Assembly: GCA_964461335.1 (NCBI GenBank)
Contig: CAYWTY010000026.1
Location: 1 to 20,966, forward strand
Direction: 5' to 3'
Length of the DNA stretch: 20,966 nucleotides
Origin: JAKJBL01 sp964461335
Lineage (GTDB): Bacteria; Bacillota; Clostridia; Christensenellales; CAG-138
Shown one piece after another: positions 1 to 6,672 of this stretch. Position 1 is the first letter of the stretch; each line of letters begins with the position of its first letter. Under the pieces are notes generated by a model. It was not told the origin of the DNA. It searched no databases and saw only the letters and a program-made list of their open reading frames with translations. A program made the position numbers and the translations under genes.

Positions 1-1
1 C

Positions 2-25
2 GAAGCGTTATGCTTCTCTATTTTT
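2..25 (+). terminator. Possible truncated terminator hairpin at window edge
   Basis: A 5-bp stem (GAAGC at 2-6 with GCTTC at 12-16) is followed within a few bases by a T-run at 21-25. It would end a plus-strand gene lying left of the window. The stem is short and may be cut by the window edge, so the call is weak. Confidence 0.3.
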
Positions 26-56
26 CTCCCTTACCCCAATCTTTAGTGTAGAGCCG

Positions 57-93
57 AAAAAGGGTCTGCTGCAAAAATGCGCAGACCCTTTTT
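57..93. terminator. Bidirectional intrinsic terminator
   Basis: A perfect 13-bp inverted repeat (AAAAAGGGTCTGC at 57-69, GCAGACCCTTTTT at 81-93) encloses an 11-nt loop. The A-run on one side and T-run on the other allow termination in both directions. On the minus strand it lies 17 nt past the stop codon of the small lipoprotein gene. Confidence 0.85.
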
Positions 94-109
94 AAAATGC
101 TCCCCAAGC

Positions 110-586
110 TTAGTCTGTTTTTTGAGCAGGGATAGAATCACTTGTTAAAAATGTACCATCAGGCGCTATATAAGTGGTTTCATGCTTGCCATCCTGGTTC
201 GTATATTCTATAACATAAACCTGGTTATTGTTCTGCATGCCATGCGTTATGCGCTTAATTTTTGCACCTTCGTATTTTTCCTGAAGAGCGGACTTTATGT
301 TTGGCACATCTGCTTCAAGCACTTCTGTTCCTTCTGAAAAGTTGGGTATGGTTGTGCTTGTTGTGCCTGTGCCAGTGCCGCCTGTGCCTTCAGTTCCATT
401 AGTTCCGCTTGTTCCGCCCGCATTGCCCCCTGTACCGGTACCGCCAGCATCATTAGGTGTAATTGCAGGGTTAGGCGCAGGGTTTGCTGAAGGGATGGGG
501 CTTGGCGTAGGCGGCGTTCTGCGGCCGCATGCGCAAAGCGCAAAAGTCAAGAGCAGAGCGAGGCCTATGCACAGTATACGTTTCAT
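110..586 (-). CDS. Small lipoprotein with Pro/Gly/Thr-rich linker and PepSY-like C-terminus
   Basis: The 158-residue protein starts with a basic, hydrophobic signal peptide ending in a lipobox (L17-C-A-C20), so it is probably lipidated at Cys20 and held on the outer face of the membrane. Residues about 22-45 are Pro-rich. Residues about 46-80 are almost only Gly and Thr, a flexible spacer. The C-terminal stretch (about 92-150) has a helix followed by beta-rich segments with an N-Q-D-G-K-H turn, which resembles a single PepSY repeat; that match is an impression, not a proven homology. The start is set by AAAGGAGG a few bases upstream. The gene is divergent from the serpin gene and followed by a strong terminator. 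Its function is unknown. Confidence 0.75.
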   Translation of the reverse strand: MKRILCIGLALLLTFALCACGRRTPPTPSPIPSANPAPNPAITPNDAGGTGTGGNAGGTSGTNGTEGTGGTGTGTTSTTIPNFSEGTEVLEADVPNIKSALQEKYEGAKIKRITHGMQNNNQVYVIEYTNQDGKHETTYIAPDGTFLTSDSIPAQKTD

Positions 587-652
587 CTTTATCCTCCTTT
601 TGCATTTTGCGGATATTATTCTGCAAGTTCTGCAGTTTTACCCGCTTGTTTC

Positions 653-667
653 GGGCATAGTATGCCC
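653..667. promoter_or_regulatory. Palindrome overlapping the lipoprotein promoter -10 (candidate operator)
   Basis: GGGCATA and TATGCCC are perfect 7-bp arms around one central base. The palindrome covers the whole -10 hexamer (657-662) of the minus-strand promoter and lies in the divergent region shared with the serpin gene. A repressor bound here would block polymerase. No cognate regulator is identified. Confidence 0.45.
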
Positions 668-685
668 AACAGAATACGTTTGTAA
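657..685 (-). promoter_or_regulatory. Sigma-A-type promoter for the small lipoprotein gene
   Basis: Read on the minus strand, TTACAA (680-685) and TACTAT (657-662) are separated by 17 nt. This would start transcription near 650, about 64 nt before the ATG. Confidence 0.55.
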
Positions 686-690
686 ACTTT

Positions 691-718
691 TTGTGCCATT
701 ATGCAACCATGCTTTAAT
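691..718 (+). promoter_or_regulatory. Weak candidate promoter for the serpin gene
   Basis: TTGTGC (691-696) and TTTAAT (713-718) are 16 nt apart and point at the serpin gene. The -35 matches consensus at only three positions, so the site is tentative. Confidence 0.25.
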
Positions 719-776
719 CTGATGCGTATAAAGGGTGCAGGCGAAAAGCTTCTGCTTAAGATAAGGAGGAATTTAC

Positions 777-2108
777 ATGAAACCAATAACACGCGTTATT
801 TCACTCGCGCTTTGCGCAATGCTCCTTTTGGGGTGCGCAAGCCAGGCGCCTCTGCCCGAGGCTCCTAAACAGCCTCAAACCCCTGAGGTAGAGCCGGCTG
901 CACCAGTAAACGGCCAAGCGCTGATTATGCCAACGCTCTTAGGCGCTAAGCCTCTTATTGTACCTGATTTTGAAAAGACATTACCTGAAGCAGGCAGCAG
1001 CGCAAATGAGTTTGCGTTTAAGCTTTCAGCATCTCTTTTCAAAAAAGGCGAGAACTCGGTGCTTTCACCGTTTTCAGTTTGGATGACGCTTGCAGCGCTT
1101 TCAAATGCTACAAATGCCGATGTACTGCCTGAGCTTCTTAAAGCAATAAATGCTGAAGACATGAGCGTTAAGGATATAAACGAATCTGTTTCGCGCATGC
1201 TCTACATGCTTACAGGCAATGAAGGTAAGGATGAAAATTCGCACAACCCGCTCGCAATAGCTAACGCAGTTTTTGTTGATAAAAACGCTGCGCTCAAAAA
1301 AGACTTTGCTCAAGCGTTTTTGGATTATTACCGAGGGACTGCAATGAATGTGGACTTTTCTAAGCCTTCTTCAATAGACGCCATAAATAAATGGGCAAGC
1401 GACCATACAAACGGGCTTATTGATGACATAGTAAAAGAAATTCCGCGTGATACTATTGCAGCGCTTGCTAATGCCCTTTATTTTTCTGACCGCTGGGCAC
1501 AGGAGTTTAATGAAGCTGATACTGAGGAAATGACATTTAAGGGAACAAAAGGCGATGCGCTTGCAAAATTCATGAAGCGTGAAGGCGATGCCATCCCCTA
1601 TTATGAAGATGACACGCTTCAGGCAGTGAACCTCGAATTTGTTGGCGGCGGCGGGCTTTTAATAATGCTGCCAAAGAATAAAGACGCAGATGCGCTTCTT
1701 AGCGGCATGAATGCAAACAGCTTCAAAAGCATTCTTGAGGGCATTGGCCCAAATACAGGCAAGCTGCTCCTGCCCAGGTTTGAGCTGTTTTCGGATTTTG
1801 AGCTTACAGAAGCACTTAAAGACCTTGGCGTGCCGCTGTTTGACTCAATTAAGCTGCCCCTTGATGAACTTGCAGAGGATATTGAGGCCTATATATCCGC
1901 CTCTTTGCACCAGGCAACAATCACTGTTGACGAAAAGGGCACAACTGCTGCTGCTGTTACAGTGCAGATGATATCTCGCACATCCCTACCTGCGCCTACT
2001 GAGCCGTTTTCAATGGTCTGCGACCGCCCCTTTGCGTTCGTGCTCCATAAGTGGACGCCTGAGGCAGGTGCACAGGTGCTCTTTACAGGGGTTACAAACC
2101 AGCTTTAA
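777..2108 (+). CDS. Serpin (serine protease inhibitor), lipoprotein-anchored
   Basis: This 443-residue protein is a full-length serpin behind a lipoprotein signal peptide (lipobox L-L-G-C20) and a short Pro-rich spacer. The fold runs from about residue 70 to 443. The hinge E386-K-G-T-T-A-A-A-V matches inhibitory serpins, with small residues at P15-P9, so loop insertion should be possible. Counting 17 residues from E386 puts the scissile bond at T402-S403, with R401 at P2. The C-terminal FAFVLHK and GVTN segments are also typical. Bacterial serpins are known to trap host or microbial serine proteases by suicide cleavage; a surface lipoprotein would protect the cell envelope. An AAGGAGG site 7 nt upstream fixes the start. 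The real target protease cannot be read from the sequence. Confidence 0.93.
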   Translation: MKPITRVISLALCAMLLLGCASQAPLPEAPKQPQTPEVEPAAPVNGQALIMPTLLGAKPLIVPDFEKTLPEAGSSANEFAFKLSASLFKKGENSVLSPFSVWMTLAALSNATNADVLPELLKAINAEDMSVKDINESVSRMLYMLTGNEGKDENSHNPLAIANAVFVDKNAALKKDFAQAFLDYYRGTAMNVDFSKPSSIDAINKWASDHTNGLIDDIVKEIPRDTIAALANALYFSDRWAQEFNEADTEEMTFKGTKGDALAKFMKREGDAIPYYEDDTLQAVNLEFVGGGGLLIMLPKNKDADALLSGMNANSFKSILEGIGPNTGKLLLPRFELFSDFELTEALKDLGVPLFDSIKLPLDELAEDIEAYISASLHQATITVDEKGTTAAAVTVQMISRTSLPAPTEPFSMVCDRPFAFVLHKWTPEAGAQVLFTGVTNQL

Positions 2109-2112
2109 ATTC

Positions 2113-2132
2113 GGCTGCATTGCAATGCAGCC
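2113..2132. repeat. Perfect 20-nt palindrome after the serpin gene
   Basis: GGCTGCATTGCAATGCAGCC is its own reverse complement, giving an 8-bp stem with a 4-nt loop 4 nt past the serpin stop. No clear T-run follows, so it may be a weak terminator, an RNA-stabilising hairpin or a protein-binding site. Confidence 0.6.
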
Positions 2133-2140
2133 TGCCTGCT

Positions 2141-2170
2141 GTTATTATAAATATGCGATATTTTAATAAC
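2141..2170. repeat. AT-rich 13-bp inverted repeat upstream of the sigma gene
   Basis: GTTATTA (2141-2147) pairs with TAATAAC (2164-2170), and AAATAT (2149-2154) pairs with ATATTT (2158-2163), with T2148 bulged and a GCG loop. It could be an operator or a leader hairpin of the ECF sigma operon. No consensus promoter was securely identified in this gap. Confidence 0.55.
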
Positions 2171-2216
2171 GCAGGATTAAAGAAAGGTTTGAGCGCGCAT
2201 ATGCGCTGCTTAATCA

Positions 2217-2735
2217 ATGCGCATGCAAAGCTTCCTCGAAGAGCTCTATGAAACGCACGCAAAGACTGTCTACTGGGCTGCTTACAGCGTATCACGCAAT
2301 AGCGACTCGGCTAAGGACGCTGTGCAAAATGTCTTCCTAAATGCGCTAAGGCATATTGAAACGCTTGAAGGGTTAAGCGCTGAGCAAAGGCGTGCATGGC
2401 TCTACAGAGCAGGCGTAAACAGCTCCATAGATATACTAAGGCGCAACAAGCGCAGCATCCCTACAGAAGATGCAGGCTATGCTGTGGCAGACCCTGCGCA
2501 AGGGCCGGAAGTGCTTACAGAGAGCAAAGAAACTTCAAACGAAGTGCAAAAGGCTGTTAGAGCGCTCCCCAAAAAATACCGCGAGCCTATTATGCTCTAC
2601 TATTTTGCGGAACTTGACTATAAAAAAATTGCCGCGCTTTTGCAAATGAATGAAGGCACCTTAAAGTCGCGTATGTCGCGCGGCCGTGAGCTTATAAAAA
2701 AACAACTGCTGAAAGGAGGCGGGCTGTATGCGTAA
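2217..2735 (+). CDS. ECF-type RNA polymerase sigma factor
   Basis: The 172-residue protein has the two-domain layout of ECF sigma-70 factors. Region 2 (about 8-85) includes the A-K-D-A-V-Q-N-V-F-L core-binding helix and a W-L-Y-R-A segment. Region 4 (about 105-168) carries the ALPKKYREPIMLYY stretch and a helix-turn-helix ending G-T-L-K-S-R-M-S-R-G. Such factors redirect polymerase to stress or envelope genes and are held inactive by a membrane anti-sigma factor, here encoded next and overlapping by 8 nt. An in-frame TAA at 2211 means the start must be 2217 or the ATG at 2223. Neither has a well-placed Shine-Dalgarno site: the nearest purine run is AGAAAGG at 2181-2187, with a GCGCATATGCGC palindrome (2195-2206) in between. 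Confidence 0.93.
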   Translation: MRMQSFLEELYETHAKTVYWAAYSVSRNSDSAKDAVQNVFLNALRHIETLEGLSAEQRRAWLYRAGVNSSIDILRRNKRSIPTEDAGYAVADPAQGPEVLTESKETSNEVQKAVRALPKKYREPIMLYYFAELDYKKIAALLQMNEGTLKSRMSRGRELIKKQLLKGGGLYA

Positions 2736-3435
2736 CTATGAACTTAAAGATACGGAAATAGACAAGCTGCTTCGCGAGTGCGCAAAAGCGCAAAACGATG
2801 CGCTCCCGCTTCATGAGTGGAAGCAGGAGCTGTTAAAGCTTGCAAAAAGCGAAACTAATATAAGGTTTGCACAAACATACGAATTAACAGCTTTAAAAAA
2901 GCATAGGGCAATACGGCTCAACAGGCTTAGCCTGGCGTTTGCAGGCGCAGCAGCAGTTTTTGTACTCCTTTTTGGGATACGCACCTTGTTTATGGGCACA
3001 AAAGAGGCTGTGCCTGCACCTGCAGCTATGCCCCCTGACGCTCAGCCTTATGCTGCAGCTAATGATGAAGCCCGAATGTTTGCAGCGCCCGAAGAAGCAG
3101 CAGGATTACAAGGCGAGTTAGCTGCACCCGGGCTAAGGGCTGAAATGCCGCCGCAGGAAAATAGCTTAGTCGAGGGTAGCGCCATAAATGAAGATACTGC
3201 GCTTTACACACTTTTAGATGTGCTTGGCTACGAATTGTCTGAGGCTTTTGGTGCGCAAATTTCTTACGAAGAAAACATTAGCTATATAATAAAGCCGCTT
3301 GATAAAAGCGAAGAATATGAGGTAAAGCTGCAATCCATTTATTTAATAAAACTAAAGCGCGATGAGCAAACAGGCATAGAGTATGCAGTTGATGCACTAA
3401 ACCTCGAAGTGCTCGGCATAGTTTTAGAAAAATAG
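2728..3435 (+). CDS. Putative membrane anti-sigma factor
   Basis: This 235-residue protein has an N-terminal cytoplasmic part (about 1-65, acidic then basic), one transmembrane helix at about 68-88, an Ala/Pro-rich linker (about 92-150) and a C-terminal domain outside the membrane (about 158-235). No zinc-binding HxxxCxxC motif of ZAS anti-sigma factors is visible. The role is inferred mainly from topology and from the 8-nt overlap with the ECF sigma gene, the usual sigma/anti-sigma arrangement. AAGGAGG at 2713-2719 supports the ATG at 2728, inside the end of the sigma gene. The C-terminal domain may be the sensor; I do not recognise its fold. Confidence 0.75.
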   Translation: MRNYELKDTEIDKLLRECAKAQNDALPLHEWKQELLKLAKSETNIRFAQTYELTALKKHRAIRLNRLSLAFAGAAAVFVLLFGIRTLFMGTKEAVPAPAAMPPDAQPYAAANDEARMFAAPEEAAGLQGELAAPGLRAEMPPQENSLVEGSAINEDTALYTLLDVLGYELSEAFGAQISYEENISYIIKPLDKSEEYEVKLQSIYLIKLKRDEQTGIEYAVDALNLEVLGIVLEK

Positions 3436-3463
3436 CAACCTAAGAATAAAGCAGGCACTTAAG

Positions 3464-3491
3464 AAAAATGCAGCATATGAGCTGCATTTTT
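3464..3491. terminator. Bidirectional terminator between convergent operons
   Basis: AAAAATGCAGC (3464-3474) and GCTGCATTTTT (3481-3491) form an 11-bp stem with a 6-nt loop, followed by more T. It lies between the anti-sigma gene and the converging ispDF gene and can serve both. Confidence 0.88.
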
Positions 3492-3495
3492 TTGT

Positions 3496-4662
3496 TTAAA
3501 GCGTATAGAGCAGGGCAACTGCATTTGCGCGTATACACTCCCCCCGCCCTTCGGGGCCTGCACCCTCAGTTGTTGTTGCTTTTAGCCCAATCCTGCCTGC
3601 GTCAAGCCTAAGCGCAAGGCCGAGAAGTTCCCGCATCTTAGGGAAGTAGGGCGTAAGCATAGGCTCTTGTGCTACAACTGTTATATCTACATTGCGTATG
3701 CCATAGCCAAGGCTACGGAGAAGCTCACCTACTTTACCCAAAAGGGTGAGGCTTGAAATATCTTTATATTTTGCATCAGTATTCGGAAACTGTATTCCAA
3801 TATCACCAACACCTGCTGCGCCAAGCAAAGCATCCATAAGTGCGTGGGTTAGCACATCAGCATCCGAATGCCCCAAAAGCCCCTTTTCAAAAGGCACAGG
3901 CACACCCCCAAGCACAAGCTTACGCCCCTCTGTAAGCAAATGCACATCCTCCCCGCAGCCAACCCTCAGCCCTGCCTGGCAGCCAAGGCCTGCAGCAGCA
4001 GCGCAGACCTGTTCCTCAAGCCATGCAATGTCTTCTGCAGTTGTCAGCTTGCGGTTGTCAACAGAGCCAGGCACAAAGCGCACAGTTTGGCCAAAGGCAG
4101 CATAGAGGGTACTATCATCAGTTGCAGACCTGCCTTCTTTTAGCGCCTGCTCATACGCCTTTAGGATAATTTCTTTATTAAAGACTTGGGGCGTTTGTGT
4201 ATGGAGCAGTTTTTCGCGGGGTAGAGCGCCGATTTTTGCGCCATCTTCATTTACCAAAAGCACTGTATCGCGCACAGGAATTGCAGCAACTCCGCTTCCA
4301 TAGAGGCGTGCGCTGTCTATACAGGCACGCACAAGCCCTGGCCGCACCATGCAGCGTGCAGCGTCATGAATAAGCGCAATGCCTGAGCTAACATGCTTAA
4401 GCCCCTCGTATACGGATTCCTGCCTCGTTTCTCCGCCTTTGCACAGCACAGTATGTACGCCCAAACGTGAAGAAAGCTCCTCAGCGTGGGAACGAGTAGC
4501 TTCGTTTACTACAATAATTATATTGTCAACCCCACCGCGCATAAGCGCTTCAAGGCTCATTGACATAGGCGTTTTCCCGTTTGGAAGCCTATATACGAGC
4601 TTATGGAAGCCGAGTCTTCTTGATTCGCCCGCACAAAGCAATATGCCTGTAACTGTGCTCAT
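3496..4662 (-). CDS. ispDF: Bifunctional IspD-IspF enzyme of the MEP pathway
   Basis: One 388-residue chain joins two enzymes of isoprenoid precursor synthesis. Residues 1-about 222 are IspD, which makes CDP-methylerythritol from CTP and MEP: nucleotide loop CAGESRRLG (10-18) with K21, HDAAR (99-103), PVRDT (129-133), TQTPQVF (155-161), TDDST (181-185). Residues about 232-388 are IspF, the cyclodiphosphate synthase: DVH (zinc ligands D239, H241), GHSDADV (H265), H273, and KATTTEG followed by GRGE. Both active sites look intact. The two reactions are steps 3 and 5 of the pathway; IspE (step 4) is not in the window. The start overlaps the rqcP stop as ATGA, with GGAGGG upstream, so the two are translationally coupled. 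Confidence 0.95.
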   Translation of the reverse strand: MSTVTGILLCAGESRRLGFHKLVYRLPNGKTPMSMSLEALMRGGVDNIIIVVNEATRSHAEELSSRLGVHTVLCKGGETRQESVYEGLKHVSSGIALIHDAARCMVRPGLVRACIDSARLYGSGVAAIPVRDTVLLVNEDGAKIGALPREKLLHTQTPQVFNKEIILKAYEQALKEGRSATDDSTLYAAFGQTVRFVPGSVDNRKLTTAEDIAWLEEQVCAAAAGLGCQAGLRVGCGEDVHLLTEGRKLVLGGVPVPFEKGLLGHSDADVLTHALMDALLGAAGVGDIGIQFPNTDAKYKDISSLTLLGKVGELLRSLGYGIRNVDITVVAQEPMLTPYFPKMRELLGLALRLDAGRIGLKATTTEGAGPEGRGECIRANAVALLYTL

Positions 4663-4910
4663 ACATCACCCTCCACAAGGGCATACAGGCTGGTAGCATC
4701 CGCTTTTGAAGCATTCTCATTTACGGAAACTATCTTTACGCGTACAACACGCTCACCAAAGCGCATGCTCAGCACATCCCCTACCTTAACTTGTGCAGAC
4801 GGTTTTGCCTCGCGGCCATTTAGCATAACTCTGCCTGCAGATGCAGCGTCATTTGCGACTGTCCTGCGTTTAATCAGGCGCGATACCTTTAGGTACTTGT
4901 CCAGCCTCAT
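4659..4910 (-). CDS. rqcP: S4-domain RNA-binding protein, RqcP/YabO-like
   Basis: The 83-residue protein is essentially one S4 RNA-binding domain: M-R-L-D-K-Y-L-K at the start, R-L-I-K-R-R-T-V-A, then the G-R-V-M-L-N-G turn and V-K-V-G-D. Its length and sequence fit RqcP (formerly YabO), which binds the obstructed 50S subunit with tRNA and RqcH during alanine tailing of stalled chains. Hsp15 is a related alternative, but it is longer. The gene lies 41 nt after the M1 peptidase stop and overlaps ispDF by 4 nt. In many clostridia it sits with yabP, yabQ and divIC; those are absent here. Confidence 0.85.
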   Translation of the reverse strand: MRLDKYLKVSRLIKRRTVANDAASAGRVMLNGREAKPSAQVKVGDVLSMRFGERVVRVKIVSVNENASKADATSLYALVEGDV

Positions 4911-4951
4911 TGCATTTCCTTTCAGTTTTCGGCCCTTATGCAGGGCCTTGA

Positions 4952-6637
4952 TTATTGCGGCATAAAAGCAGCCCCTTCAAGTGGGGCTGCCTCTTTGGGT
5001 GGCTTTAAATAGTCGTCAAACCAGGCTATAAGCGCTTTGCCGCTTTCTTGTTCGAATGCGTTTACTAAGTCAGCTTTAACTGCAATTTTATAGGCATTGC
5101 TTTTAATATAGCTGCGAATGCCATTAAAGAAAGCCTCGTCGCCTATCTTTTGCCTAAGCTCATGAAAAAGCTTTGCGCCCCGCCAATAAACAGAGTTTAC
5201 ATATTCATCTTCATTCGCATAGTCCAAAAGGCTGCCATCTATGCGGCGCCCGAGATTTGCACGCTCGCCTAAATAGCGCTGCACAAGCCCGTCATATATT
5301 TTCTTTTCGCCTATGAGGCCATAGTATTCAAGGCTTAGGTAACTCGTAAGCGCTTCGTCAAGCCAGGGCGCGTTTATTTGGTCATTCCCTACAATTGCAT
5401 AAAACCACTGGTGAATAAGCTCATGCACAATAGTCAGCTCAAGCTCAGCCTCACGCCCAGGTAAATACAGCATCCGCTGAACCATAAGCAAACCCGGGTA
5501 TTCCATGCCTGCATAACGCATTTCAACCTGCGCTATATTAAGGGTACTGTAAGGATACTCCCCAAGTACAGGGGTAAGCGCCTCAAGCCCCTTTTTTACA
5601 ATTGCAAGGCTTTTTTTTGCGCTCTTATCGCTTAGAGCTTGTGCATTAAGTTTTATGCCCTTATATGTGTCTGACGCAGGAAGCATTCGTTCGCCAAGCA
5701 TGCATGCAAACTCGCGCACTTTTGAAGCTGCGATATAACTCGTTACAATGCCGCTTTCAAGCCTGCTGTTTATTATGCTGCCGCTACAAATAAGCGAAAG
5801 ATTTTCTGGGTATGCAAATGCAATTGCATAATCCGCAGTTTCGCTATAATAAGGGTCACCAGTAGGATAATAGCCGAACTTTTCTGCTGCCCATGCGCCA
5901 TCTTGATAAACTGCAAGAATGGGTAAAAAGTTCCCAAGCTGATAGCCGAGCTCAGTTCTTCCAAGCCGCGCATCTGTTTTTGGAATATCAAGCACAAACT
6001 CTATAAAGACTTCTGCTTGCTCACCAGGTAAAAGCTCTTTAACAAATGGCACATAAAGCCGCATTCCATTATCTGAAACGCGGTAGAACACAAGCTCGCC
6101 ATTTAAGCTTACAGCGGAAACTATGATGCCGCTTGAGCCTGTTGTATGCGGATATGAATTTTCTAAAGCTTGTGCACCTGAAGAAGCAGCCTTTGCATTT
6201 GGCGGCAGGTGAAACACAAGCTCATATAGCGTATCCTCAGTTGTGTTTTCGTATAAAACCCGAAGCTTTGCATATAGCCTGTCGTGTGAAGTGCGAAGTT
6301 CGCATGCAAGCTCGTAACGAGTGTTTGGGGGAAACAGCGGTTTCCCAAAAGAGGTTTTTAAAACGCCCTCATCCGGCTCATTGTTTTCGACTACAGCAGG
6401 CGGAGGTTCGGCCGAAGGTTCAGGCGAGGGTTCACTTATAGGCGTATTTAGCTTCTCTGTTTGCGCTTTAGGTGTTAAAGCAGGCAGAGGTGTGGCAGGT
6501 TTTTCGGTTTGAACGCCAAAGGGCAGCACGCGGAAAATAAACAGCAGTGCGACTGCAGCAAATAGTACAGTAACAGGCAGCCAGAGTATGCTCTTTAAGC
6601 TTGGTCTTGTGCGCTTTTGCCTAAAAAGGCTTCGCAT
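4952..6637 (-). CDS. Membrane-anchored M1 family zinc metallopeptidase
   Basis: This 561-residue protein has a basic N-terminus, one transmembrane segment (about 17-36), a Pro/Glu-rich spacer (about 46-88), an M1-like beta-rich N-domain and a gluzincin catalytic domain. The zinc site is H405-E-L-I-H409, with E428 18 residues further on in W-L-D-E-A-L. An exopeptidase-type G-M-E-Y-P (377-381) stands where classical aminopeptidases have GAMEN. The catalytic domain should face outside the membrane. It lacks the long C-terminal helical domain of full-size M1 aminopeptidases, as is common in bacterial single-anchor forms. AGGAGG lies just upstream of the ATG. It is the second gene of the minus-strand operon, 35 nt after the solute-binding protein gene. 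Substrate unknown. Confidence 0.9.
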   Translation of the reverse strand: MRSLFRQKRTRPSLKSILWLPVTVLFAAVALLFIFRVLPFGVQTEKPATPLPALTPKAQTEKLNTPISEPSPEPSAEPPPAVVENNEPDEGVLKTSFGKPLFPPNTRYELACELRTSHDRLYAKLRVLYENTTEDTLYELVFHLPPNAKAASSGAQALENSYPHTTGSSGIIVSAVSLNGELVFYRVSDNGMRLYVPFVKELLPGEQAEVFIEFVLDIPKTDARLGRTELGYQLGNFLPILAVYQDGAWAAEKFGYYPTGDPYYSETADYAIAFAYPENLSLICSGSIINSRLESGIVTSYIAASKVREFACMLGERMLPASDTYKGIKLNAQALSDKSAKKSLAIVKKGLEALTPVLGEYPYSTLNIAQVEMRYAGMEYPGLLMVQRMLYLPGREAELELTIVHELIHQWFYAIVGNDQINAPWLDEALTSYLSLEYYGLIGEKKIYDGLVQRYLGERANLGRRIDGSLLDYANEDEYVNSVYWRGAKLFHELRQKIGDEAFFNGIRSYIKSNAYKIAVKADLVNAFEQESGKALIAWFDDYLKPPKEAAPLEGAAFMPQ

Positions 6638-6672
6638 TTAACCTCCTCCTAACTTGAAGCTTCCTGCTGAGG

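Noticed and set aside
364..448. Short GT-rich repetitive DNA that could be read as a tandem repeat locus
   Set aside because: It is simply the coding sequence for the Gly/Thr linker of the lipoprotein; units are irregular and there are no spacers as in a CRISPR.
297..722. 141-residue plus-strand frame opposite the small lipoprotein
   Set aside because: It is antisense to the Gly/Thr-repeat coding stretch, rich in V and P by mirror effect, has no ribosome site and resembles no family.
2201..2216. ATG at 2201 as an alternative start for the ECF sigma gene
   Set aside because: It is better spaced from AGAAAGG but is in another reading frame, and an in-frame TAA at 2211 blocks any upstream start for the sigma frame. 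A frameshift is not needed to explain an otherwise complete protein.
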